DNA of 64,000 nucleotides from CAZRVH01 sp964624905. GTDB lineage: Bacteria; Patescibacteriota; Gracilibacteria; Peribacterales; Peribacteraceae. A model generated the notes under the pieces. That model made no database searches and was not told the origin of the DNA. It was given only the letters and a program-made list of their open reading frames with translations. Position 1 is the first letter of the stretch. Each line of letters begins with the position of its first letter. The stretch spans positions 19,475 through 83,474 of the forward strand of contig CAZUYK010000004.1 of the NCBI GenBank assembly GCA_964624905.1, read 5' to 3'. Below are positions 35,729 to 42,876 of the stretch, one piece after another. The translations under genes and the position numbers were made by a program.

Positions 35729-35765
35729 ATAACCTCTCGATCGTGTGTCGAGGGGTTATTTTTAA
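35729..35765 (+). terminator. Rho-independent terminator (12-bp stem)
   Basis: ATAACCTCTCGA pairs with TCGAGGGGTTAT (one G-T pair, 7-base loop), then TTTTT. It ends the micro-ORF transcript, and could block read-through towards the convergent DHH gene. Confidence 0.85.
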
Positions 35766-36754
35766 TTGGTTTTCACATCCTTTTTCTCCTCCTCCACCAC
35801 CTTCCAGCGCGATTCCAGTTTCAACTTACCCGTCACCGCGAAGCCAGCTGCTTTTCTGTGTCCTCCCCCCTGCAGCTTGCCTGCCATGGCCGCCACATCG
35901 ACGTCTTCACGCAGCGTGCGGATGGACCCCTTTACCTTGCCGTCACGCTCGGACAGGACCATGGAGAAGCGCATGCCCGGCACGGCATTCACGTAGTCGA
36001 TAGCCCCGGACAACGCGGAAGGATCGGCTCCCGTCGCACGGAAGTCCCCTTCCGTCACGGCCGACACGGCCCCTCCCTCCTCGGTAACGCTGATTTTCTC
36101 CAACACCCTTCCCCACAACCTCAGCGTGCTGATTTCCGCCGTGCGGAACACCGCCGACACGATGAGTTGTTGGCGGGCGCCGGCTCTCAGAAGACGCGCA
36201 ACCGTGCGATATACTTCTGCCGTCGTATTGCTGTGCAGCAGGCCGCCCGTATCCGTGTAGACGCCCGTAAGGAGGCAGGTGGCGATCTCGTTATCCATCT
36301 CCCACTTCAAAGCATCCGCCAGCGCCACGACGATCTCGCAGCTGGAGGCGGCGGAGGGCTCCAAAATGTTCACCGTGCCGAACTTGGGGTTTGTCGGGTG
36401 ATGGTCGATCATGAGAACGGGAATCGACCCGTCGAATAGCTGCGGCACCGACTCCTGCATCTGCGTCATCTTCGGCTCCGCGCAATCGACGACTACAGCC
36501 GCATCCCCCGGCTCCAGCTTGAGGGTGTTCTGGATGCGCTGGGCGGACGACAGGTACAGGAACGTATCCGGAGACGGATCCACGCAATGCATGGTGATCT
36601 GTTTTCCCGGGAATTGTTTTTCGAGCAGCAGGGCCATTCCCGTCACGCTTCCGATGGCGTCGCCGTCGGGATTCCTATGGCACACGCAGGCAACGCGCTT
36701 GGCCTCCGTGAGAAGCTTCAATGCGGCCTGGGCATCGTTGTGCGAAACGGGCAT
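35762..36754 (-). CDS. DHH/DHHA1 phosphoesterase (NrnA-like)
   Basis: 330 residues. Metal-binding motifs HRNPDGDAIGS (near 26-36), VVVDCAEP, and IDHHPTN are the DHH motifs I-III; GGGHRKAAG near residue 302 is the DHHA1 substrate motif. Such proteins degrade nanoRNA, pAp or cyclic dinucleotides. Length fits NrnA (about 315-340 residues) rather than the larger GdpP. TATTGT lies 10 bases before the ATG. No other gene of cyclic-dinucleotide metabolism is seen here, so NrnA-type use is the safer guess. Confidence 0.88.
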   Translation of the reverse strand: MPVSHNDAQAALKLLTEAKRVACVCHRNPDGDAIGSVTGMALLLEKQFPGKQITMHCVDPSPDTFLYLSSAQRIQNTLKLEPGDAAVVVDCAEPKMTQMQESVPQLFDGSIPVLMIDHHPTNPKFGTVNILEPSAASSCEIVVALADALKWEMDNEIATCLLTGVYTDTGGLLHSNTTAEVYRTVARLLRAGARQQLIVSAVFRTAEISTLRLWGRVLEKISVTEEGGAVSAVTEGDFRATGADPSALSGAIDYVNAVPGMRFSMVLSERDGKVKGSIRTLREDVDVAAMAGKLQGGGHRKAAGFAVTGKLKLESRWKVVEEEKKDVKTN

Positions 36755-36855
36755 AAAGGGTCTTACAATACGGTTTCACTCAATAACGCACAACGAACTG
36801 TCGTTGCATCAAATGCAAACTTTGAATGATGTAACCATATGTGATCTTCCATTTA

Positions 36856-37383
36856 CTATTTCGTGATCCTGAAACTCACACGCATCGTCGCGTACGTTTT
36901 ATAAGGATCTTCAACATCGGAAGCCAAACGGAAATATCCGTCTTCATGCGCGACGTAGTAATTTTCATCCAACGTGCCGTCGAATACGGATACGCATTGC
37001 AGGAGCGTCGCGTTGTATTTGCCCATCATGATGCTCTTCGCTTCCTTGCAATTTCCGTTCTCGGAGTCGTTATGTGCGGCAATGAGATTTTCAAGCGTGC
37101 CTTTTTCAAAATATACATCCATCCCGGCTGACGATCCTGCATCTCCCAACACGGCATCCTTGGACTTAGGATAAAACGCCACGGCGTTTCCCACGCGATT
37201 CATATCCCATCCGGAAGGGTATTTGATGCTGAAGCCAAGCGTGCTTTTGTACGTTCCCCATACCGTCGCGCCCAATGATTGCGATGCGCCGGTTTGCGTT
37301 GCAGAACGTTCATCCGGGGATGTGCATGCGGAAAGCAGCGCAATGGAAAGAAAGCCGACGGTCAGGAGCGGAGAAAGGCGCAT
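36856..37383 (-). CDS. Lipoprotein with PsbP-like segment
   Basis: 175 residues. The lipobox ALLSAC ends the signal segment. The domain opens GTYKSTLGFSIKYPSGWDM and includes DAVLGDAGSS and NLIAAHNDS, similar in opening to the lipoprotein at 6381. The function is unknown; an extracytoplasmic beta-rich fold is probable. TACACT lies exactly 6 bases before the ATG. It is divergent from fmt (62 bases between starts), whose own hexamer also obeys the 6-base rule. Confidence 0.7.
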   Translation of the reverse strand: MRLSPLLTVGFLSIALLSACTSPDERSATQTGASQSLGATVWGTYKSTLGFSIKYPSGWDMNRVGNAVAFYPKSKDAVLGDAGSSAGMDVYFEKGTLENLIAAHNDSENGNCKEAKSIMMGKYNATLLQCVSVFDGTLDENYYVAHEDGYFRLASDVEDPYKTYATMRVSFRITK

Positions 37384-37445
37384 GCCCGCAGTGTAACAGG
37401 AAAAATGGACGTCGATAGGACATCCGAAGCTGCTACACTGGACGC

Positions 37446-38321
37446 ATGGACCATGCTTCCGTCATCTTCTGCGGCACACCCGACTTCGCCGTCCCGGCGC
37501 TCGAAGAGCTTTTGAAGAACCCCGCGTTCCAGGTAACGCTCGTTATCACGCAGCCAGACAAACCCGTGGGACGGAAGCAGATCGTCACGCCCCCTCCCGT
37601 CAAAGTCTTCGCCGAGAAGCACAGCATCCCCGTGTTCCAGCCGGAGAACATCAACAAGGAATTGCCGGATTACCTCCAGGACCATGGCATGGAGGCACCG
37701 GATTTCCTGGTCGTCGTAGCCTACGGAAAGATCTTGAAGAAACACATCCTGGAACTGCCGAATATCGCCCCCATCAACGTGCACGGCTCGCTGCTCCCCC
37801 GCTGGCGCGGCGCATCCCCCGTGGAACACGCCATCCTGGCGGGTGATACCGAGAGCGGCATCAGCATCCAGATCATGGCGGAGGAACTCGATGCGGGACC
37901 CATCCTGGCGGAGTCGAAGATTAAAATCGAAGACCGATGGACGGCGCCCGTCATGCGCGAGAAGCTGTCCAAGATGGCAGCGCATCTTTTGGTCGATACA
38001 CTCAGAAAACCCCTACGCCCTACGCCCCAACCCCAAGATGGTATTACCATTTGCAAAAAACTAACCCGGGAAGATGGAATCGTGAATCCCTGCGACACCT
38101 CGGCAGTGGAAATCGATCGCAAGGTGCGTGCTCTCGTCCCCTGGCCGGGCGTGACGATGAAGATCAACGGAGAAGATCTGAAGGTCCTGGAAACATCGTT
38201 GACCCCTCATCCGGATGCTGCGGCGCTGACGTGCAGCGGCGACACGATCTACCTGATGAAAGTGCAGGTGCCGGGCGGCAAGCCCATCACGGGCAGGCAG
38301 TGGCAACAAAACAGACACTAA
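37446..38321 (+). CDS. fmt: Methionyl-tRNA formyltransferase
   Basis: 291 residues, slightly shorter than the usual 310. The enzyme formylates initiator Met-tRNA using 10-formyl-tetrahydrofolate. The N-terminal CGTPDFAVPALEEL, the conserved INVHGSLLPRWRGASPVEHAI with the active-site region, and the C-terminal beta-barrel GVTMKING are all visible. It follows TACACT by exactly 6 bases. def is not in the window. A bidirectional terminator follows. Confidence 0.94.
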   Translation: MDHASVIFCGTPDFAVPALEELLKNPAFQVTLVITQPDKPVGRKQIVTPPPVKVFAEKHSIPVFQPENINKELPDYLQDHGMEAPDFLVVVAYGKILKKHILELPNIAPINVHGSLLPRWRGASPVEHAILAGDTESGISIQIMAEELDAGPILAESKIKIEDRWTAPVMREKLSKMAAHLLVDTLRKPLRPTPQPQDGITICKKLTREDGIVNPCDTSAVEIDRKVRALVPWPGVTMKINGEDLKVLETSLTPHPDAAALTCSGDTIYLMKVQVPGGKPITGRQWQQNRH

Positions 38322-38344
38322 AAAGAGGGCCGAAGCCCCCTTTT
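38321..38344. terminator. Bidirectional terminator
   Basis: AAAAGAGGGC-CGAA-GCCCCCTTTT gives a stem with one A-C mismatch and poly-A/poly-T on either side. It serves both fmt (+) and the convergent PUR-domain gene (-). Confidence 0.82.
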
Positions 38345-38363
38345 GAAACATGCGCTGCAATGC

Positions 38364-38678
38364 TTACGACATCTTCGTCTTCATCTCTGCCAACGCGTCG
38401 ATGAATTTATCAAGGTCCTCGGAATCGAACATGATCGTCGTCTTCTGTCCGCCGCGGGACTTTTCGGAGATCTTAAAGAACTTGCCGTTTCCGGACTCCT
38501 TCAGGTCGATGTAGAACGTACGCTGCTTGGCGTGGATCGTCACGGAGTGAAGATCGTTCGCGAAGGAACGGTTGCCGCCGCCCTGGAAGTTTCCGCCGCT
38601 GCGGGGAGGTCGGGAGGGTGCAGGCTGCGACGACATACTGTCATCGTGGTGCTGCGATCCGCCCGTGAGGTCTGACAT
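38364..38678 (-). CDS. PUR-alpha-type DNA/RNA-binding protein (DUF3276-like)
   Basis: 104 residues. A Ser/Pro/Gly-rich N-terminal tail (HHDDSMSSQPAPSRPPRSGG) precedes a compact domain: HAKQRTFYIDLKESGNGKFFKISEKS and TTIMFDSEDLDKFIDALAEM (here as YIDLKESGNGKFFKISEKS). This is the bacterial PUR-repeat family that binds single-stranded nucleic acid. The start at 38678 follows TATGTT by 7 bases; 38690 is an alternative. Its role in the cell is unknown. Confidence 0.78.
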   Translation of the reverse strand: MSDLTGGSQHHDDSMSSQPAPSRPPRSGGNFQGGGNRSFANDLHSVTIHAKQRTFYIDLKESGNGKFFKISEKSRGGQKTTIMFDSEDLDKFIDALAEMKTKMS

Positions 38679-38781
38679 AGGATCAAACATACAAAAGGGA
38701 GTAAGAAGTAAACGTCCGGCCGCCTGCTCGTTCCCGGTATTCACCCGCAACGCGCTCGGTCTAGCTCCGACGTGCTTTAAG

Positions 38782-38995
38782 TATACTCCATATCCGAATG
38801 CAACGAAAGAATGCTCTCCTTAGGCTGGAGACAGAGGGATGTCGTGTTCTTTTGCCTCTCATAGGGGAAGCGACGCCGTCCCTAATCCGGGATCCAGTAC
38901 GTGGCTATGGGTTTCATGGTAAACACGACAGCCATGGCGCAGCGATCCCGAGACGGTAAAGGTCAGCCTAGGGCTCAGGTAATTATGATTCAAGT
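38782..38995 (+). ncRNA. Candidate structured RNA
   Basis: A 324-base gap between two minus-strand genes. Paired segments visible on the plus strand: P1 CCTTAGGCTG (38818-38827) with CAGCCTAGGG (38964-38973), 10 bp with one wobble; P2 GGGATGTCG (38836-38844) with CGAC..GTCCC (38871-38882); P3 CGGGATC (38888-38894) with GATCCCG (38944-38950); P4 TGGCT (38902-38906) with AGCCA (38930-38934). This forms a three-way junction. TATACT (38782-38787) could be its -10, and a T-run sits at 38996-39001. A 53-codon ORF (38798-38959) overlaps but uses codons atypical of the genome. It does not match RNase P, tmRNA, SRP or 6S landmarks I know. Confidence 0.45.
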
Positions 38996-39002
38996 GTTTT
39001 TA

Positions 39003-39341
39003 TCATCCCCAAATCAATACGGGTGGCCGATAAAGGTGCAGGATCTCCTCTGCCCGCTCTTTTATTGCCTGGATGTGATCATGGGCAATATCACGTTCAT
39101 CCATTGATAACACCGCCTCTCCGACTATCCCCTGTAATCGTTCGGCCACGCCTTCGATGTGGTGCGCGATATCCGGAAATACCTTGTTTTCCCCGCCGTA
39201 CTCATCCGCGCATTCGAAAACGACATTCATGGTCGCCAGATTGATCGATCGAACGGCGTTCATAACCCGCTCCGCTGTCGACGCATCGCTCAACAAGGCT
39301 ACGGATTCGCCGAGGGTGCAAAGGCTCTGTACAAGATTCAT
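39003..39341 (-). CDS. Hypothetical helical protein downstream of metG
   Basis: 112 residues, predicted mainly helical and cytosolic (ERLQGIVGEAVLSMDERDIA, then IKERAEEILHLY). It starts 3 bases after the metG stop, so it is co-transcribed. There are no conserved motifs recognised. A role tied to MetG or to growth control cannot be stated. Confidence 0.6.
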   Translation of the reverse strand: MNLVQSLCTLGESVALLSDASTAERVMNAVRSINLATMNVVFECADEYGGENKVFPDIAHHIEGVAERLQGIVGEAVLSMDERDIAHDHIQAIKERAEEILHLYRPPVLIWG

Positions 39342-39344
39342 ATG

Positions 39345-40889
39345 TTAGGCGGCAGGTTCCGTTTCCACCTTCGGGAAAAGGATGCTCGGCTCCCCGGTTC
39401 TCTTCCAGTCTTTGATACCGTTCCACGTCTTCATGGCATCGGTGACGACAAAGTCTTTGTCGGACATGTCGGCGGCATACGGCACGCCCAGCTGCGCGGA
39501 CATCTTGCGCGCGGAATCCGGGATGAACGGCAGGAGCATCAGCGCGACGTGGCGCAGGCTCTCGGCAAAATTGCTGAGGATCTCCAGCTTCTTCTTCGGA
39601 TCGTCCTTGATGGTCCAGGGCGCCGCGATATTGAATGCCTCGTTCATCTGGCTGATGAGACCGCTGATCTGCTGCGCGGCCTTGTGGATCTCGAACGCAT
39701 CCATGTACTCGGCGTACTGCTTCCACTGCTTGATAGCCTCTTCTGCCTCGGGTCCCCCGACGGGAACGGTGAGGTCGGCGTCTTCTTTCTTCAACATCAC
39801 CAGCACGCGGTTCAGCATGTTGCCCAGCTGGTTGCCGAGCTTGCTTTGGTACACCTCGCCGAAACGCTTCCAACTGAAATCGCCATCGTTGCCGACGGGA
39901 ATCTCGTGCGTCAGGTAGAAACGCAGGGCGTCCACCGGGTACTTCTCGATCACTTCGACGGGATTCACCACGTTACCCAGGCTCTTGCTCATCTTCTTTC
40001 CCTCGCTGGTCACGAAACCGTGGATGAGCAGGTTGTCTGGAGTGCGGATACCTGCGTCCGTGAGCATCGCGGGCCAGATGAGCGCATGGAAACGCGCGAT
40101 GTCCTTGCCGATGACATGGGTGACGGTGGCATCGTCCCAGAACTTCGCTTCCGCATGGTCCGTGAGAAGGCCGAGTCCGGAGATGTAATTCGTCAGCGCA
40201 TCGCACCACACGTACATCACCTGGTCATCGTCGCCCGGGACGGGAACGCCCCAGTCCAGCGTGGTGCGCGGGCGGGAGAACGAGACATCCTCCAATCCCC
40301 CTTCGATGAGCTGCAGTGTCTCGGGTGCGCGATGCGGCGGGATGATGGTGTACGTGCCGTCCGACAGGATCTTCTTCAACTGCTCCTCCTTTCCTTTCAG
40401 CTTGAAGAACCAGTTCGTCTCGGTGACGGATTGCGGCTCGATGTTATGGTCCGGACATTTGCCGTCGATCAGGTCCTTGGGCGTCACGAAGCGTTCGCAA
40501 CCGCTGCAGTACAACCCGGTGTACGCGCGCTGTTCCAGGACACCCGCGTCGCGCAGCTTCTCCCACAACGCCTTCACCGTCGGCCAGTGAACCTCCTGGT
40601 CCGTCGTGCGGATGAAACGGTCGTAGCTGATTTCCAACCTGTCATAGATGGCCGTGAACAGCAGGACGTTGCGATCGACGAGCGCCTGGGGCGCCATGCC
40701 TTCCTTCTTCGCCGTCTGCTGGATCTTCGTACCATGTTCGTCGGTGCCGATCTGGAACCGTACCTCGTCGCCCTTCATGCGCTTCCAGCGGACGAGCACG
40801 TCTGCGAGTACTTTCTCCAGCACGTGGCCCATGTGCGGGGCGGCGTTGGGGTAATCGATGGCGGTGGTGATGTAGTGGCGGTTCGTCAT
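39345..40889 (-). CDS. metG: Methionyl-tRNA synthetase
   Basis: 514 residues, class I synthetase, short form without the C-terminal tRNA-binding dimer domain. HIGH-type APHMGHVLEKV near the N-terminus, a knuckle YCSGCERFV...KCPDHN for zinc, and the KMSKS motif KKMSKSLGN. ATG 40889 follows TATAGT by 9 bases, the same layout as rpmG (TATAGTGTGC...). The frame extends upstream to 40964 without support. It charges both initiator and elongator Met-tRNA. Confidence 0.95.
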   Translation of the reverse strand: MTNRHYITTAIDYPNAAPHMGHVLEKVLADVLVRWKRMKGDEVRFQIGTDEHGTKIQQTAKKEGMAPQALVDRNVLLFTAIYDRLEISYDRFIRTTDQEVHWPTVKALWEKLRDAGVLEQRAYTGLYCSGCERFVTPKDLIDGKCPDHNIEPQSVTETNWFFKLKGKEEQLKKILSDGTYTIIPPHRAPETLQLIEGGLEDVSFSRPRTTLDWGVPVPGDDDQVMYVWCDALTNYISGLGLLTDHAEAKFWDDATVTHVIGKDIARFHALIWPAMLTDAGIRTPDNLLIHGFVTSEGKKMSKSLGNVVNPVEVIEKYPVDALRFYLTHEIPVGNDGDFSWKRFGEVYQSKLGNQLGNMLNRVLVMLKKEDADLTVPVGGPEAEEAIKQWKQYAEYMDAFEIHKAAQQISGLISQMNEAFNIAAPWTIKDDPKKKLEILSNFAESLRHVALMLLPFIPDSARKMSAQLGVPYAADMSDKDFVVTDAMKTWNGIKDWKRTGEPSILFPKVETEPAA

Positions 40890-40995
40890 GGCCCGCACAC
40901 TATACCCTCCTCCGGCATCCGCGAAAGACTCAAAAGATCGATAATCTGGCTCACAATCAAACAATCCGCGTCGAACGAGCGCGAGTTTATCCTGA

Positions 40996-41025
40996 GCCTT
41001 TTACCGAAGGACGCGAAGTGGAGAC
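40996..41025. repeat. Dispersed TTCGACA-type repeat, degenerate
   Basis: GTTTATCCTGAGCC...GAAGGACGCG resembles, in reverse orientation, the sequence at window position 1 and that near 57106. The surrounding gap 40890-41115 has no convincing gene. Confidence 0.3.
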
Positions 41026-41115
41026 GCTCCATGCCGAAAAGATAGCCCATGAAAGAAAAACCGGCTTGTCGGCCGTAGCTCTCAAGCGAAGGCCGAAGCG
41101 GTGCCTTTCATGCCA

Positions 41116-41490
41116 TCAGGAAAACCATCCCACGACCGTAATCGCGAACCGGAAAATGGAAAGCGTGATGAGCATCAGCACGACGCCGATGACGGCATGC
41201 ATGACGGTCTCCTTCGCCTTGTCGATTCCGTCGCCGCTTCCCTGTGCGCGCATGATCTGGATACCGGCGTAGATACCGGCGCACACCGCGGCCCCGACGA
41301 TGACCGGCATGAGGATCTGGGATCCCCTCTCCGCTACTAGCTTCGGGGCGTCCGCACCGACGTTGCAAAACGGCAGCGTGGAACAAATCATTTCCCACAT
41401 ATCGCTAACGCCCGGCCCCTCGGATGCAAAGCCACCTTGGGCTGAGGCGATAGGAATGAGGAAGCCGATGAGGACATGGAGGAAGTGCAT
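41116..41490 (-). CDS. T4SS pilin-like membrane protein (third of operon)
   Basis: 124 residues. A signal peptide (HFLHVLIGFLIPIASAQ) ends in Ala-x-Ala, then a short loop with two Cys, then two hydrophobic spans: LMPVIVGAAVCAGIYAGIQIM and AVIGVVLMLITLSIFRFAI, with a basic/Gly-rich loop SGDGIDKAKE between. VirB2/TrbC-like pilins share this layout. Its ATG is 1 base after the previous gene's stop. Pilin or T4SS inner-membrane role is inferred from topology. Confidence 0.7.
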   Translation of the reverse strand: MHFLHVLIGFLIPIASAQGGFASEGPGVSDMWEMICSTLPFCNVGADAPKLVAERGSQILMPVIVGAAVCAGIYAGIQIMRAQGSGDGIDKAKETVMHAVIGVVLMLITLSIFRFAITVVGWFS

Positions 41491-41491
41491 A

Positions 41492-42076
41492 TCAGACGCC
41501 GAGAATGCCGGAAGCGATGGAAGCGATGGCAGCAGCGAAGTTGACCACAAGGGCGCCGATGATCGCCCAGACAACCGCAGTACGGCCCTTCGAGAATTCG
41601 TCCTGTTTACCCTGGGCCAGAACCATACGGACGGCACCTGCCACGATGGCAATGGCCATGGCGGCGTTCAGGATGTTGCGCAGGTAGCGACCAATCGCGT
41701 ACATGATGTCCAAATGGATGGTATTCGAGTTGTCCGGAATGGACGGGAGTGCGGACACGACGGACGAGATGATGAACTGCGACATGACGGAAAGCCCGAG
41801 GCCGAGAAGCGAGAACAGGATGGCATTCTTCGCCTGGCTGATCTTCCCCGTGTCACCCCAGCTCAGGACCATTTGGAAGCCAGCCCAGATAATGGACAGC
41901 ACCGAGATACCGGCAGCGATCTGCAGGATGAACAATGCGACCCTGGGAATGCCCGTCAGGAAAAGATTGGATGCCTGGCCCCCGCATCCCACCAAGCCCT
42001 GGCACTGGATGGGCAGCGTCGCGATGGCGTACGCCTTGTCCACCAGCAAGCCGGCGATGAAATGCAAAAATTCCAT
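41492..42076 (-). CDS. T4SS pilin-like membrane protein (second of operon)
   Basis: 194 residues, with four to five hydrophobic spans. The central part GISVLSIIWAGFQMVLSWGD...AKNAILFSLLGLGL mirrors the two-span pattern of its neighbours (G-x-x-MVL..G...AK..I..S/A..G). The C-terminal RTAVVWAIIGALVVNFAAA repeats it, so it may be an internal duplication. It overlaps the preceding gene by TAATG. Part of a three-gene operon. Confidence 0.7.
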   Translation of the reverse strand: MEFLHFIAGLLVDKAYAIATLPIQCQGLVGCGGQASNLFLTGIPRVALFILQIAAGISVLSIIWAGFQMVLSWGDTGKISQAKNAILFSLLGLGLSVMSQFIISSVVSALPSIPDNSNTIHLDIMYAIGRYLRNILNAAMAIAIVAGAVRMVLAQGKQDEFSKGRTAVVWAIIGALVVNFAAAIASIASGILGV

Positions 42077-42585
42077 TACGAGTAGAAGATGGGGTTGATC
42101 GTGGTGAGGATCATTCCGGAGAGCGCGATGATCAGCAGTCCGGCGATCGCCCACAACATGCGATCCTTACCGCTTTCGCGCTGCCCGTCCAACATGAGCT
42201 GCATGCCACCGATCATGGCCTGCAACACCGCGAGTCCGGCGCACACGCCAAGCACCCACGGCCAGCTGAGGTTGAAGTAATCGAAGAAGATCTGGATACC
42301 GGGCTTGGCGTCGAGCGACTTGGTGGAGTCGTCGAGGGGCTGCATAAGCAGGAGATCCGTCTCCGTTTTCTTCTCAATTTTGAGCGGTGTACCTTCGCCC
42401 TTGTTTTCGCCGGCGCCCTTATTCATATACCTCTGTGCAGACTGCGGCATGGATCTGGTACTGCCCTGCGCAAGAATTTGACCCGATGCGATATCTGGCT
42501 GTACGAGCGCAAGAGAGAGGGCCGTCACTACAACCAAAAGAATGGTCGGGGAAGCCTTTTTCGAACGAAGGAAGTGTGTATTCAT
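42076..42585 (-). CDS. T4SS pilin-like membrane protein (first of operon)
   Basis: 169 residues. A signal peptide (TILLVVVTALSLALVQ) leads into a polar region of about 60 residues and then two spans: WVLGVCAGLAVLQAMIGGMQ and MLWAIAGLLIIALSGMIL, with a basic loop GQRESGKDR. TATAAT lies 10 bases before the ATG, within an extended -10 (TGCTATAAT). It heads the operon 42585-41116. Such pilin-like proteins are frequent in CPR genomes. Confidence 0.7.
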   Translation of the reverse strand: MNTHFLRSKKASPTILLVVVTALSLALVQPDIASGQILAQGSTRSMPQSAQRYMNKGAGENKGEGTPLKIEKKTETDLLLMQPLDDSTKSLDAKPGIQIFFDYFNLSWPWVLGVCAGLAVLQAMIGGMQLMLDGQRESGKDRMLWAIAGLLIIALSGMILTTINPIFYS

Positions 42586-42632
42586 AAATCCAATAATTAT
42601 AGCAGAAATCAGCCTAAAAAGCGAGGTTGCGC

Positions 42633-42652
42633 CTAGGGGGTATTCTCCCTAG
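42633..42652. other. Perfect-loop hairpin of unknown role
   Basis: CTAGGGGG-TATT-CTCCCTAG, an 8-bp stem with one G-T pair, lies in the gap between the pilin-like operon and tRNA-Gly. No U-run follows, so it is not a clear terminator. Confidence 0.4.
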
Positions 42653-42712
42653 TATAGGGCTCCGGACGCAGGGCAGCGCCCATCTTTAGAATCATCGATA
42701 CAAGCCTGTAAA

Positions 42713-42793
42713 ATGCGGATATAGCTCCCGCCTTCGCCCTTTGGGCTACGGACGGGCAGGCAATTGGCCGCCTCATATATGCGGATATAGCTC
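42713..42793 (+). repeat. Duplicated tRNA-Gly 5' end
   Basis: ATGCGGATATAGCTC occurs at 42713-42727 and again at 42779-42793, where it begins tRNA-Gly. A CAATTGGC segment (42761-42768) also repeats tRNA positions just downstream. The first copy is an incomplete tRNA with a GC-rich insertion. Confidence 0.75.
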
Positions 42794-42857
42794 AATTGGC
42801 TAGAGCGTCGCCTTGCCAAGGCGAAGGTTGCGGGTTCGAGTCCCGTTATCCGCTCCA
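42781..42857 (+). tRNA. tRNA-Gly (GCC)
   Basis: Acceptor GCGGATA/TATCCGC, anticodon arm TCGCC-TTGCCAA-GGCGA (anticodon GCC) and an encoded CCA. Complete. Confidence 0.95.
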
Positions 42858-42876
42858 TTTTGACGTATCCGCTGTT

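Noticed and set aside
38798..38959. A 53-codon ORF inside the RNA candidate
   Set aside because: The start is 10 bases after TATACT, codons such as AGG, ATA and CGA are atypical here, and stem complementarity explains the sequence better. Not excluded.
38782..38995. Assignment to RNase P, tmRNA, 6S or SRP RNA
   Set aside because: Diagnostic cores (GAGGAAAGUCC, GGAAGCAGCC-type loop, tRNA-like ends with GGUUCGAA) are not present, and the helix layout does not match. Left as an unnamed candidate.
42713..42760. A second complete tRNA-Gly
   Set aside because: The 5' copy lacks the anticodon arm and T arm, so it is a fragment, not a gene.
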